From assembly GCA_945907085.1 (NCBI GenBank), contig CAMDSS010000006.1:1-24165 (forward strand): DNA of 24,165 nucleotides, given 5' to 3'. The notes under the pieces were generated by a model, which did not search any database, was not told the origin of the DNA, and saw only the letters and a program-made list of their open reading frames with translations. Below, piece by piece: positions 11,360 to 19,875 of the stretch (position 1 is the stretch's first letter; each line of letters begins with the position of its first letter). The stretch is from Cyanobium sp. NIES-981 (GTDB taxonomy: Bacteria > Cyanobacteriota > Cyanobacteriia > PCC-6307 > Cyanobiaceae). Position numbers and translations under genes: made by a program.

Positions 11360-12760
11360 ATGGGCTTCAGCATTCTGCATCTCCATCTGCATGGGTTGTT
11401 TCGGGGCCGGGACCTGGAGCTGGGCCGTGATTCTGATACCGGTGGCCAGACAACCTATGTGCTGGAGCTTGTTCGAGCCCTGGCATCGTCGTCGTTGGTT
11501 GATCGGGTGGAGGTCTTAACCCGGCAAATCTTTGATAAGCGGATCTCTGTGGACTATGGCCAAACCACAGAGTTGATTGGTCCTGGTGCGTTGATTCGTC
11601 GGATTCCATTCGGGCCCAGGCGGTATTTGCGTAAGGAACTGTTTTGGCCCTTTTTGGATCATCTGGCCGATCGCCTCTGCCGCCAGTTGCAGGCCCAGCC
11701 CCGGTTGCCCAATTGGATCCATGCCCACTACGCCGATGCCGGTTATGTGGGGGCCCTGGTGTCCCGCAGGTTGCAGTTGCCGCTTGTGTTTACTGGCCAT
11801 TCCCTAGGGCGTGAAAAACGTCGCCGCTTACTAGAAGCCGGACTCGATTCCCAGTCCATCGAGGCCCATTACGCCCTGTCTGCCCGCATTGCAGCCGAGG
11901 AGCGGGCCCTAGCCCAGGCGCAATTGGTGGTCACCAGTACCCAGCATGAACTCGACCATCAGTACGCCCGCTACAGCAAGTTCAGGCCAGACCTAGCCAC
12001 GGTTATTTCCCCCGGCGTGGATTCAGTCCTGTTTCATCCCGTTGCTGCGTCAACAGAAAGCCTCAACCACCCCCTGGTGGCTCCGTTCTTGCGCCACCCC
12101 CAGCGACCGCCCCTGTTGGCGATTTGCCGCGCCGACCACCGGAAGAACATTCCAGCCTTGCTTGAGGTGTTTGCCCGATCGGAATTTCTGCGTGAGAACC
12201 ACAACCTGGTTTTGGTTCTTGGTTGCCGCCAAGACTTGCGCCAACTGGATAAGCCACCGCGGGAGGTTCTCCTCCAGCTTTTCGAGTTAATCGATCGCTA
12301 CGACCTTTATGGCCTTGTCGGCTACCCCAAGCACCACACCCGGGAGCAAATCCCAGAGTTGTTTCGATGGGCTGCCCGGTTGGGGGGTGTGTTTGTCAAT
12401 CCTGCCCTCACCGAACCCTTCGGGCTCACCCTGCTGGAATCCGCGGCCTGTGGGTTGCCAGTGGTGGCGACCGACGATGGCGGCCCCAAAGACATCCTCG
12501 AGCGTTGCAACAATGGTGTTCTTGCCGACGTGTCGGACCTTGGAGCCCTGCAGGCGGCCATTGAGTTAAGCGTGAGCAACGCCACCCGTTGGCGGGGCTG
12601 GCGCGACAACGGGCTTAAGGCGGTTAGGGCCAACTACAGCTGGACAGCCCACGTGAATCGCTATTTAGCGATGGCCAGTGGTGCCTTATCCCCTACGGAG
12701 CAGGTGCTCGACCATCAACCCCCGTGTAGTGCGTATTGGCATCAGGCATCCAGTAGCTGA
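11360..12760 (+). CDS. sps: sucrose-phosphate synthase (GT4 glycosyltransferase domain only)
   Basis: Makes sucrose-6-phosphate from UDP- or ADP-glucose and fructose-6-phosphate, giving the compatible solute sucrose. 466 residues with the family signature H-L-H-G at the N-terminus, D-T-G-G-Q-T (26-31), H-A-H-Y-A-D-A-G-Y (121-129), G-H-S-L-G (146-150), and the retaining-GT E-x7-E motif (E352-P-F-G-L-T-L-L-E360). It stops after the GT-B domain; there is no fused HAD-type sucrose phosphatase domain, which some cyanobacterial homologues carry. Its last 68 bp overlap the 3' end of the convergent LCP gene, and the final residues look like unstructured tail. It is the first gene of the core block and would have been downstream of uvrA before the island arrived. 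Confidence 0.92.
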   Translation: MGFSILHLHLHGLFRGRDLELGRDSDTGGQTTYVLELVRALASSSLVDRVEVLTRQIFDKRISVDYGQTTELIGPGALIRRIPFGPRRYLRKELFWPFLDHLADRLCRQLQAQPRLPNWIHAHYADAGYVGALVSRRLQLPLVFTGHSLGREKRRRLLEAGLDSQSIEAHYALSARIAAEERALAQAQLVVTSTQHELDHQYARYSKFRPDLATVISPGVDSVLFHPVAASTESLNHPLVAPFLRHPQRPPLLAICRADHRKNIPALLEVFARSEFLRENHNLVLVLGCRQDLRQLDKPPREVLLQLFELIDRYDLYGLVGYPKHHTREQIPELFRWAARLGGVFVNPALTEPFGLTLLESAACGLPVVATDDGGPKDILERCNNGVLADVSDLGALQAAIELSVSNATRWRGWRDNGLKAVRANYSWTAHVNRYLAMASGALSPTEQVLDHQPPCSAYWHQASSS

Positions 12761-13814
12761 GATCGTTTTGCCAGAAGATGCGACCGGCGAGTTGGCCGGT
12801 GGCGAGTTTGGTGCCCGCCATGGCGGTGACCAATTGGCCCATTTCCAGAGCAGATAAATCGGTTTTGATATCCGTGCCTGCCACCTTCAGCAACCCCGGT
12901 AACTGGGCCAGGGTGGTGGGTTGGCCCAGCTTTTTGAAGACTTCACTTAGCACCAGTTTCTGGCGCTCCATGCGGCCGATATCACCCATTTCGTCGTGCC
13001 GGAAGCGGAGGAAGCCTTCGAGTTGATCCCCCTTGAGCCGTTGGGGGCCGGGGTAGAGGTCGATGTAAAGCCCCTGGCTGTTATCGGTGTAGACCATCCG
13101 CTTGGGCACATCCACATCCACGCCCCCGATGGCATCGCCCAGGCGTTTCACAGCCTGGAGGTCGATGCGCACATAGCGATCAACGGGTGCATGCAGCAGG
13201 TTGCTGAGCTCCTGTTTCACCGCGTCGATGCCGCCGTAGTTGTAGAGGGCATTGGCCTTCAACACTCCGTACTGCTGGGATTCCACGAAGGTGTCCCGTG
13301 GCACCTGGGTGAGCAGGGTTTTGCCGTCCTTGATCTGGACGGTGAACATCACATCTGTGTTGCCAGCCACTTTGTCGGTGCCCATCACCAGGATGCGCCG
13401 ATCTCCCAGGCCAAAGGGATTCACCAGGGCCCCAATCCCTTGGGGCCCCTTGAGCAGGGCTGTGATTGCTGCTCCGGCCAGGTGGGGAAGGGGGCCGGCC
13501 ATGCCCCAGCCCAGGGCTATTCCCAGGGCAAAGGGCACCAGGGGCCCGCGCTTCTGCTTGGAGGGCCTGGTGGTGGGAGGACGACCACCTCCCTTGGGTT
13601 TGCGCCGCTCTCGGCTTGCGTCCCGCTCCCGTTCCGGTGGGCGCCGATCCTGGCGGGGCTTGTTCTCGCGTCTTTGGCGGCGTGGCTCCAGATCGCCGAT
13701 GAGGCCACTGGGGATCACAGCTCGAATGGCCTGGGCACCGCGGCGGCTGTCGCTTCGTCTACGACGCGGAACGGGTTGGGCCTGGCTCATGGCGCTGCTT
13801 GCTGGGCGCACCAT
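12693..13814 (-). CDS. LytR-CpsA-Psr (LCP) family envelope protein
   Basis: LCP enzymes transfer polyprenyl-linked glycans to the cell wall. The protein (373 residues as listed) has a long basic, proline-rich cytoplasmic head (1-90), one membrane segment (about 92-118) and an extracytoplasmic LCP domain. The domain contains the V-P-R-D-T motif (R173, D174), the D-A-I-G-G-V-D-V strand (227-234) and the F-L-R-F-R-H-D and R-M-E-R-Q arginine motifs (268-285). The likely start is the ATG eight codons in (13790, M-S-Q-A-Q), since the GTG at 13814 has no clear advantage. It is downstream of purT on the same strand with a gap of about 60-85 bp. The 3' end overlaps sps convergently. Confidence 0.9.
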   Translation of the reverse strand: MVRPASSAMSQAQPVPRRRRSDSRRGAQAIRAVIPSGLIGDLEPRRQRRENKPRQDRRPPERERDASRERRKPKGGGRPPTTRPSKQKRGPLVPFALGIALGWGMAGPLPHLAGAAITALLKGPQGIGALVNPFGLGDRRILVMGTDKVAGNTDVMFTVQIKDGKTLLTQVPRDTFVESQQYGVLKANALYNYGGIDAVKQELSNLLHAPVDRYVRIDLQAVKRLGDAIGGVDVDVPKRMVYTDNSQGLYIDLYPGPQRLKGDQLEGFLRFRHDEMGDIGRMERQKLVLSEVFKKLGQPTTLAQLPGLLKVAGTDIKTDLSALEMGQLVTAMAGTKLATGQLAGRIFWQNDLSYWMPDANTHYTGVDGRAPAP

Positions 13815-13874
13815 AAGGGGCAGATCCTTGGTGCACCAGGGGGTTGGCAGCTTTTGTTGGCTTTGATCCGGGAA

Positions 13875-15083
13875 TCAGGGTTGGGCTTTGACCTGGATCT
13901 GGGCGGCGGCGGCATCGGCCTTGCGGCGGGCCTCTGCTTCCGTGGCCCCCTGGGCCAGGGCGACGCCCATGCGGCGATGGGGTCGGGCATCGGGTTTGCC
14001 AAACAGCAGCACCTCGGTATCCGGCTCCCCCAGGGCTGCAGCAACCCCCTCAAAGCCCACGGTTTCCGCGGACTCCGAGGCCAGAATCACCCGGCTGGCG
14101 GCGGGACCCAAGGAGCGGATCGCCGGAATGGGTAACCCCAGCACGGCCCTGAGGTGCAGGTCAAATTCACTGAGGTTTTGGCCCATCAGGGTCACCAGGC
14201 CGGTGTCGTGGGGGCGCGGCGAAAGCTCGGAGAACACCACCTCAAGATCGTCGGGATGGCCCCCTGGGGCACCACAAAGGAAAAATTCCACCCCAAACAG
14301 CCCGGCTCCGCCGAGGTTGGTGGTCACGGCTTTGGCCATGGCCTGGGCGGTTGCCAGCTGCCGGGCCCCCACCGCAGCCGGTTGCCAGCTGCATTGGTAG
14401 TCGCCCCGTTCTTGGATGTGGCCAATGGGCGGGCAAAAGAGCGTGTCCCCCTCCCATTGCCTCACGGTGAGCAGGGTGATTTCCAGCTCAAAGCGCAGGA
14501 ATTCCTCCACGATCACCCGGGTGCCTTCGCCCCGGGCCCCGGCCATGGCGGCGTCCCAGGCGGCTGCGATGCCTTCAGGCCCTTTCACCACACTTTGGCC
14601 CTTGCCTGAGGAGCTCATCACCGGTTTCACCACCACCGGCCAGCCGAGGGGCGCTGCGGCGGCGGCGAGTTCGGCCCCACTTTCGGCATAGGCAAAGCGC
14701 GCCGTGCGAATCCCCAGCTCCTGGGCGGCGAGATCCCGGATCCGATCCCGGTTCATCGTGACCGCGGTGGCCCGGGCCGTCGGAATCACGGTGATGCCTT
14801 CGGATTCCAGCTCGGCCAGGGCATCGACGGCTAGCGCCTCAATCTCTGGGATCACCACATCCGGACGGTGCTGGCGCACCACGGCTTTGAGGGCTTCCGG
14901 GTTGCCCATGGCCACCACTTCGGCCACGTCGGCGACCTGCATGGCCGGAGCTCCCGCGTAGCGATCCACGGCGATCACCTGGCAGCCGAGTCGCTGGGCC
15001 GCAATCGCCAACTCCTTGCCCAGCTCGCCGCTGCCCAGCAGCATCACCGTGGCCGGAAACGATCTAGCTTGGCGGTTGGACAT
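13875..15083 (-). CDS. purT: formate-dependent phosphoribosylglycinamide formyltransferase (PurT)
   Basis: Third step of purine synthesis: formate + ATP + GAR to FGAR, without folate. 402 residues, the normal family length. An N-terminal Rossmann-like domain has M-L-L-G-S-G-E-L-G-K-E (14-24) and E-I-E-A-L (80-84). The ATP-grasp domain carries V-V-V-K-P-V-M-S-S-S-G-K-G-Q-S and the metal ligands in V-E-F-F-L and F-S-E-L-S-P-R-P-H-D. Its ATG (15081-15083) overlaps the ATG of the divergent 71-residue gene in the tetranucleotide CATG, so its promoter must lie within or beyond that gene. Confidence 0.95.
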   Translation of the reverse strand: MSNRQARSFPATVMLLGSGELGKELAIAAQRLGCQVIAVDRYAGAPAMQVADVAEVVAMGNPEALKAVVRQHRPDVVIPEIEALAVDALAELESEGITVIPTARATAVTMNRDRIRDLAAQELGIRTARFAYAESGAELAAAAAPLGWPVVVKPVMSSSGKGQSVVKGPEGIAAAWDAAMAGARGEGTRVIVEEFLRFELEITLLTVRQWEGDTLFCPPIGHIQERGDYQCSWQPAAVGARQLATAQAMAKAVTTNLGGAGLFGVEFFLCGAPGGHPDDLEVVFSELSPRPHDTGLVTLMGQNLSEFDLHLRAVLGLPIPAIRSLGPAASRVILASESAETVGFEGVAAALGEPDTEVLLFGKPDARPHRRMGVALAQGATEAEARRKADAAAAQIQVKAQP

Positions 15084-15297
15084 GGATGGATGGGCAGCGG
15101 TGGTAGGTTTTGCTTTTCAGGCCCTCTTGGGCATCAGCCCCGTGTTGGGCTTTAGCACCGCAGGAGATGCGGCCAATGGGCTGCTGTTTGGTTGGGATAT
15201 TGCCGACATGCAGAAGTGGGCCCTGATTTATTTAGGCCTGTCTTCGATGGCGTTTGTGGTGGTCTGGGTGGTGGGTTATTTCCGCCGGGCCAGCTGA
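15082..15297 (+). CDS. small two-helix membrane protein
   Basis: 71 residues from ATG 15082. Two hydrophobic stretches are separated by a short loop with W-D-I-A-D-M-Q-K-W: one at about residues 5-24, and a stronger one at 48-66 ending in Y-F-R-R-A. The frame is open upstream to 15016 but that part is antisense of purT, so I place the start here. No Shine-Dalgarno is visible, consistent with a leaderless or promoter-proximal start. The stop abuts the end of the convergent gene at 15298. Function unknown; looks like a conserved picocyanobacterial membrane peptide. Confidence 0.65.
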   Translation: MDGWAAVVGFAFQALLGISPVLGFSTAGDAANGLLFGWDIADMQKWALIYLGLSSMAFVVVWVVGYFRRAS

Positions 15298-15540
15298 CTA
15301 GGCCTCGTTGAGCAGGGTCAGCTGGCACACCGGGGATTCTTCGCTGACAAACCCGTAGGCCTCAAAGACATCGGGATCGGGATGGATGATGTGCTGGCCG
15401 TCGCTCTGGCGCTCGAGGCTGAAGCCCTCGCTGGCCATGCGCCGCATCAAGCCAGCGGCTTCCTCAAAGCGTGCGGCCATCGCCTCCAGGCTGGCGCAAT
15501 CGGAGGTGAGACCGGTTTCTTTCCAGGTGAAGTAGGCCAT
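15298..15540 (-). CDS. conserved hypothetical protein, 80 aa, downstream of mraY
   Basis: The frame is open to 15594, but the credible start is ATG 15538-15540 (M-A-Y-F-T-W-K-E), only two bases after the mraY stop, indicating co-transcription. It has a central helix (L-E-A-M-A-A-R-F-E-E-A-A-G-L-M-R-R-M) and a C-terminal half with H-I-I-H-P-D-P-D-V-F-E-A-Y-G-F. It is soluble and acidic. No family name recognised. Confidence 0.75.
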   Translation of the reverse strand: MAYFTWKETGLTSDCASLEAMAARFEEAAGLMRRMASEGFSLERQSDGQHIIHPDPDVFEAYGFVSEESPVCQLTLLNEA

Positions 15541-15542
15541 GC

Positions 15543-16586
15543 CTAGGGAAGCAGCAGTAATCCCACGCCCACCAGTATCAGGCTGGCGGTCCAAAAGTTG
15601 ATCACCACCTGCTGTTCGGCCACGCCGCCCAGCTCAAAATGGTGGTGGAGGGGCGCCATACGAAACACCCGTTTGCCCACCCCATCAGGGCCTTTGGTGG
15701 CTTTAAACACCCACACCTGCACGATCACCGACAGGGATTCGACCAGAAACACCCCTCCCATCACCAAAAGGGGCCACAGGCTGTTGGAGAGCAGGGCGAC
15801 GCCGCTGAGGGCTGCGCCCATGGCGAGGGAGCCGGTGTCACCCATGAACAACCGGGCCGGGTTCCGGTTGTGGGCCAAAAAGCCCAACCAGCAGCCCGCC
15901 ATCGCCAGGCAGAAGGCCGCCAAGGCAGGGTCACCCTGGTTGCCCCGCAGCATCAGTTGCAGGCCCAGGCCCGTGAAGACCACCGAGCCACAGCCCGCGG
16001 CCAGGCCATCGAGCCCATCGGTGAGGTTGGTGGCGTTGCTTTCGGCCAGAAACACAAACAAACCCAGCGGCCAGATCAACAGCCCCAGGGGCAGCACCCA
16101 GCCCATGGCCAGGGCCACATCGCCAGCTTCTGCGGCCCCCATCCAGCCGCCGGTTGCGGCCCAGATCAAAAACAGCAGGGCCGCCCCCGCTTGCAGGGCC
16201 AATTTTCCCTTTGGGGTGAGGCCGGTATTGGTCTGTTTGGTGAGGCTGCGCCAATCGTCCACGGCGCCAATGGCCATGTAGGCGAGGGTGATCGCCGCCA
16301 CCGCCAGCAACCGCGGATCGGAGGGGGTGATCAGGCCACCGATCAACACTCCCACCGGCACCACCAGGAGGCCCCCCATGGTGGGGGTGCCGGCTTTGCT
16401 CTGATGGGCCTTGGGCCCTTCTTCGCGGATCACTTGGCCCAGCTTGAGCGCCCGTAATTTCGGCACCCCCCAGGCTGTGACGCCCCAGCTGATCAGGGCC
16501 GACACCACCAGGGGCAGGGTGAGCATTGAGTTGGCCACAAGGCCATCGCTCAGCACGCAGGCGCCGAGCAGCAAAAAGCCCAGCAA
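15543..16586 (-). CDS. mraY: phospho-N-acetylmuramoyl-pentapeptide transferase (MraY)
   Basis: Transfers phospho-MurNAc-pentapeptide to undecaprenyl phosphate to make lipid I, in the inner membrane. 347 residues, about ten hydrophobic segments. Diagnostic motifs are the aspartates D110-D111 in A-V-D-D-W-R, N-A-T-N-L-T-D-G-L-D-G (184-194), F-M-G-D-T-G-S-L-A and A-P-L-H-H-H-F-E near the end. The listed start is TTG 16586; the frame is open a little further upstream, so the N-terminus is uncertain by a few residues. It leads the two-gene unit with the 80-aa protein. Confidence 0.95.
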   Translation of the reverse strand: MLGFLLLGACVLSDGLVANSMLTLPLVVSALISWGVTAWGVPKLRALKLGQVIREEGPKAHQSKAGTPTMGGLLVVPVGVLIGGLITPSDPRLLAVAAITLAYMAIGAVDDWRSLTKQTNTGLTPKGKLALQAGAALLFLIWAATGGWMGAAEAGDVALAMGWVLPLGLLIWPLGLFVFLAESNATNLTDGLDGLAAGCGSVVFTGLGLQLMLRGNQGDPALAAFCLAMAGCWLGFLAHNRNPARLFMGDTGSLAMGAALSGVALLSNSLWPLLVMGGVFLVESLSVIVQVWVFKATKGPDGVGKRVFRMAPLHHHFELGGVAEQQVVINFWTASLILVGVGLLLLP

Positions 16587-16612
16587 TGCTGAGCTTTGAC
16601 GGCTAGAGAGCG

Positions 16613-16888
16613 TCAGTCTTCCCAGTTGTCTTCCTGTTGCTCGTCGTCTTTGTTGTAGTCCTCTTTCTCGCCCATCAAGGCCGAGAGCTCTTCTTCTTCA
16701 ACCGTGCTCACGTCGGTGCTGGCGGTTTCCTCATCGGCCACCAGGCGCCCGCTGCTCTCCAGCCAGCTGAGCAGGTCAGGTTCATCCCGCAGGGGCAGCA
16801 CGGGGGCGGGCTCACTCCGGCGATACCGGGTGAGGGAGGGGTTGATGGTGTCGAGGCGACTACTGCCGCTGGTTGCGAGCTTGCTCAT
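16613..16888 (-). CDS. DUF3134-like cyanobacterial protein
   Basis: 91 residues starting at ATG 16886-16888 (M-S-K-L-A). The longer open frame to 17164 is an artefact antisense to the next gene. The middle matches the cyanobacterial pattern N-P-S-L-x-x-Y, V-L-P-L-R, L-L-S-W-L-E-S-S-G-R-L, and the tail is very acidic (E-E-E-E-L, D-E-Q-Q-E-D-N-W-E-D). Function unknown. It precedes mraY on the same strand with a 26-bp gap. Confidence 0.75.
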   Translation of the reverse strand: MSKLATSGSSRLDTINPSLTRYRRSEPAPVLPLRDEPDLLSWLESSGRLVADEETASTDVSTVEEEELSALMGEKEDYNKDDEQQEDNWED

Positions 16889-16942
16889 GCGGTCAAAATC
16901 GCTGCAGGCTAAGCCTGGTAAACCAATCCACCACCATACCCA

Positions 16943-17167
16943 ATGGCCGCAGCTACCCCAACAGGTTTTTTGCGATCCGTGCTGCCCCTTTGGCTCTTGG
17001 CCCTGGCCGTGAGTGCGGCCCTGGTGGCCAGTGGCCAGCATTGGCCCCAGACCCTGGTGGTCAAGCCCGCCCTGGTTTGGGGGCTGGTGTTGGTGCCGCC
17101 GGGATTGATGGCCCTTTGGCTGGTTGCCCAATGGCGGACCCCCGGCGAGGGAGAATCGCTCCACTGA
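16943..17167 (+). CDS. small two-helix membrane protein upstream of argG
   Basis: 74 residues from ATG 16943 with two membrane segments: about 10-31 (L-P-L-W-L-L-A-L-A-V) and about 44-63 (W-G-L-V-L-V-P-P-G-L-M-A-L-W-L). The tail is hydrophilic. It ends 17 bp before the argG start on the same strand and may be co-transcribed. Unknown function. Confidence 0.7.
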   Translation: MAAATPTGFLRSVLPLWLLALAVSAALVASGQHWPQTLVVKPALVWGLVLVPPGLMALWLVAQWRTPGEGESLH

Positions 17168-17184
17168 GTGCTGGAGTCAGGGTG

Positions 17185-18393
17185 ATGGGTCGGGCGAAGA
17201 AGGCGGTATTGGCCTATTCAGGCGGGGTCGACACCAGCGTCTGCATTCCCTATCTGATGCAGGAATGGGGCGTGGAGGAGGTGATTACCTTCGCTGCCGA
17301 TCTGGGCCAGGGCGATGAGCTCGAGCCGATTCGTCAGAAGGCCCTCGACTCCGGCGCCAGCCAGTCGATCGTGGGTGATCTGATTGAACCCTTCATCACC
17401 GAATTCGCCTTCCCAGCCATTCGGGCCAATGCCCTCTACGAGGGGCGCTACCCCCTCTCCACGGCCCTGGCCCGCCCCCTGATTGCCCGCCGTCTGGTGG
17501 AGATTGCCCGGGAGGTGGGTGCCGATGCGGTGGCCCATGGTTGTACGGGCAAGGGCAACGACCAGGTGCGCTTTGACGTTGCCATTGGCGCGTTGGCCCC
17601 GGATCTCAAGGTACTCACCCCAGCCCGCGAGTGGGGCATGAGCCGGGAGGAAACCATTGCCTACGGCGAGCGCTGTGGCATCCCCTCACCGGTGAGTAAA
17701 AAGTCGCCCTATTCCATCGATCTCAACCTGCTGGGCCGCTCGATTGAGGCTGGCCCCCTGGAGGATCCCAACGTGGAGCCCCCCGAGGAGATCTATGCCA
17801 TGACCTGCTCGGTGGAGGCCGCTCCGCACGCTCCCCAGACCGTTGAGATCGGCTTTGAGCAGGGCAACCCCGTGAGCATTGATGGGGTGCGGCTCGATCC
17901 CGTGGGCCTGATTCGCCAAGCCAACGCCCTGGCCGGCGGCCATGGGTTTGGCCGGCTCGACATGGTGGAAAACCGGGTGGTGGGCATCAAGAGCCGGGAG
18001 ATTTACGAAACCCCTGGCCTGCTGTTGTTGATCAAGGCTCACCAGGAGCTCGAGAGCCTCACCCTGGCGGCGGATGTGCAGCGCTACAAGCGCCAGATCG
18101 AGATGAGCTGGGCCGACTTGGTGTACCAGGGCCTCTGGTACGGCCCCCTCAAGGAAGCCCTCGATGGCTTCATCGATCGCACCCAGCAGACCGTCAATGG
18201 CACGGTGCGCTTGAAGCTGCACAAAGGCAACGCCACGGTGGTGGGTCGCAGCAGCAGCACCCACAGCCTCTACGTGCCCGACATGGCCACCTACGGCTCC
18301 GACGACCAGTTCGACCACAGGGCGGCCGAGGGTTTCATCTATGTATGGGGCCTGCCCACCCGCCTGTGGGCCGCCGCTAGACGCCGCCCCTAG
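17185..18393 (+). CDS. argG: argininosuccinate synthase
   Basis: Citrulline + aspartate + ATP to argininosuccinate, in arginine synthesis. 402 residues from ATG 17185, with GGAG (17172-17175) upstream; the longer frame to 16873 overlaps the membrane-protein gene and is not used. ATP-binding P-loop A-Y-S-G-G-V-D-T-S lies at 10-18 and the G-C-T-G-K-G-N-D-Q-V-R-F motif for citrulline/aspartate binding follows later. The C-terminal part (S-L-Y-V, D-Q-F-D-H-R-A-A-E-G-F-I) is full length. Confidence 0.97.
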   Translation: MGRAKKAVLAYSGGVDTSVCIPYLMQEWGVEEVITFAADLGQGDELEPIRQKALDSGASQSIVGDLIEPFITEFAFPAIRANALYEGRYPLSTALARPLIARRLVEIAREVGADAVAHGCTGKGNDQVRFDVAIGALAPDLKVLTPAREWGMSREETIAYGERCGIPSPVSKKSPYSIDLNLLGRSIEAGPLEDPNVEPPEEIYAMTCSVEAAPHAPQTVEIGFEQGNPVSIDGVRLDPVGLIRQANALAGGHGFGRLDMVENRVVGIKSREIYETPGLLLLIKAHQELESLTLAADVQRYKRQIEMSWADLVYQGLWYGPLKEALDGFIDRTQQTVNGTVRLKLHKGNATVVGRSSSTHSLYVPDMATYGSDDQFDHRAAEGFIYVWGLPTRLWAAARRRP

Positions 18394-18417
18394 TAGGCCC
18401 GCCCCTAGGCGGCACCC

Positions 18418-18831
18418 CTAGGCCGCATTCTTGAGCCCAAAGGCGTGGCGAATCACCTGGCCGAATCGGGGCCGTTGCCCGCGGCCTGGCTTGACTGGTG
18501 GCAACAGCTCAGCTGCCCTGAAGTCGGTGGGGCTGCTTTGCAGTTGCAGCACCTGATGGCGCAGGGCTTGGTTTTCAGCTAGCAGGGGCTGGAGCCGCTG
18601 CTGAAATTTGCGCTCAAAGATCTCTGGAATGTCTTCGAGCAGTTCGTTCAGGCTGGTGATCTCGGCAAGGGCCGTGGCCAGCTCCCGTTCAACGGCCCTG
18701 AGTTCGCGAAAGTTTGGGGCTTCAGGTGGGGCTTCAGGGGCTGGGCTGAGCTGATCTTTCGCCCAAACAAAAACCGAAGCAGCCGCAGAGGGCCACTTCG
18801 GTTCGGGGACTGGGTGTTGCTCCGGCTCCAT
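18418..18831 (-). CDS. coiled-coil hypothetical protein
   Basis: 137 residues. The central part (about 40-95) is a strong helix with heptad-like leucines (L-R-A-V-E-R-E-L-A-T-A-L, then L-L-A-E-N-Q-A-L-R-H-Q-V). It is flanked by a Pro-rich N-terminus and a basic C-terminus (G-R-G-Q-R-P-R-F-G). It resembles conserved marine Synechococcus hypotheticals. It ends 24 bp from the end of argG, convergent, and lies downstream of rpsF on the same strand. Confidence 0.7.
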   Translation of the reverse strand: MEPEQHPVPEPKWPSAAASVFVWAKDQLSPAPEAPPEAPNFRELRAVERELATALAEITSLNELLEDIPEIFERKFQQRLQPLLAENQALRHQVLQLQSSPTDFRAAELLPPVKPGRGQRPRFGQVIRHAFGLKNAA

Positions 18832-18905
18832 GGCCGGACCATACAGATCGGGATAGGCCGTGACAAGCCCAGATCAAACCCCAGCTTGCTGAAACAGCAG
18901 CTGGC

Positions 18906-19292
18906 TCAATCCGCAGCCGTGACCTCTTCGGTGCTGGCGGCTGGGGCCATGGGGGCGGCTTCGCTGGGGGTGCCAGGGATGGCCCGGGGGGCGGGCATGG
19001 GGCCGTCCTGCTTGATGGTGAGGTAGCGGATCACGTCCTCGGAGAGACGCATGGCCCGCTCCATGGGGGCGACTTGCTGGCCATCACCATCGTGGTTGAG
19101 CTGCACATAGATGCCTTCGCGGTGCTTCGCGATCGAATAGGCCAGACGGCGCTTGCCGCGCATTTGGCAATCCAACACCACACCACCGGACTCGGTCACG
19201 AGATCGCGGTACTTGGTGACATGGGTTTCCACCTCTTCCTCCGGGATGTCCGGACGAAGGATGTACATGGTTTCGTAATAAGACTGCGTCAT
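18906..19292 (-). CDS. rpsF: 30S ribosomal protein S6
   Basis: 128 residues. It opens Y-Y-E-T-M-Y-I-L-R-P-D, the standard S6 first strand, then has G-K-R-R-L-A-Y-S-I and Y-V-Q-L-N strands and the E-D-V-I-R-Y-L-T-I helix/strand. The final 30 residues are a low-complexity Ala/Pro extension, common in cyanobacterial S6. It binds 16S rRNA with S18. It is a single gene with 93 bp of upstream spacer. Confidence 0.96.
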   Translation of the reverse strand: MTQSYYETMYILRPDIPEEEVETHVTKYRDLVTESGGVVLDCQMRGKRRLAYSIAKHREGIYVQLNHDGDGQQVAPMERAMRLSEDVIRYLTIKQDGPMPAPRAIPGTPSEAAPMAPAASTEEVTAAD

Positions 19293-19385
19293 GGTCGCCT
19301 GTCGGGGAAGCCTTTAGGGGGCAGGGGCCAGCAAGCGCAAGGCTCGCCAGCGACGAATCAACAAACCTATCGCAGCAGGTGCTGG

Positions 19386-19868
19386 CTAGTTCAGCTGCAT
19401 CCGCACCGCTTCGGACAGCGTGGGGATATCGGCTTCCTTGCCCCGCAGGCTTTCGACCACCCCAAAGCCCACCAACACCAAAATCCCGAGGAACACCGTG
19501 TTGCTGAGGGTTCTGCCCGCAAAGTTGCCGCCGTTGAGTCGCAGCACCCCAAAGGCGAGGTTGATCAGCACGAGCACGATGTCCACCAAAATCGCCTGCA
19601 GCACGCTGTAGCGGATGAAGTAGGGCACCCGGGTGTTGCGGACCACCGCCAGAAAGAGCACCAGGAAGAGCACCAGGCTGCCAAAGGGCACCACCTGCTG
19701 CACCAGCACCACGGGTAGGGCGGGCAGCTGCAGCCAGGTCAGGATTGGGAACAGGCCAAAGAGCCCTTGGCCGAAGGGAATGCCATCGCTCCAGGGGAGC
19801 AGATAGGCCGCTGCCGCCAACAGCCGTTGCCAGATCGGAGGGCCTTGCATCGCGCCGCTGCTGCTCAT
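19386..19868 (-). CDS. Tic20-family membrane protein
   Basis: 160 residues with four predicted membrane helices (about 14-26, 40-60, 65-80 plus 88-105, and 122-140). R-Y-S-V-L-Q-A-I-L-V-D-I and the F-G-Q-G-L-F-G loop resemble cyanobacterial Tic20/Ycf60-like proteins, related to the plastid import channel. The role in cyanobacteria is unsettled. It lies 7 bp after aroE on the same strand, so the two are probably one transcript. Confidence 0.82.
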   Translation of the reverse strand: MSSSGAMQGPPIWQRLLAAAAYLLPWSDGIPFGQGLFGLFPILTWLQLPALPVVLVQQVVPFGSLVLFLVLFLAVVRNTRVPYFIRYSVLQAILVDIVLVLINLAFGVLRLNGGNFAGRTLSNTVFLGILVLVGFGVVESLRGKEADIPTLSEAVRMQLN

Positions 19869-19875
19869 GGATGGC

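Noticed and set aside
12996..14135. 379-codon frame antisense to the LCP and purT genes
   Set aside because: It lies wholly across two well-supported genes and has Gly/His/Ala-rich shadow composition.
16613..17164. 183-codon version of the DUF3134-like gene
   Set aside because: Its first 92 codons are antisense to the membrane-protein gene at 16943; the conserved part begins at the ATG 16888.
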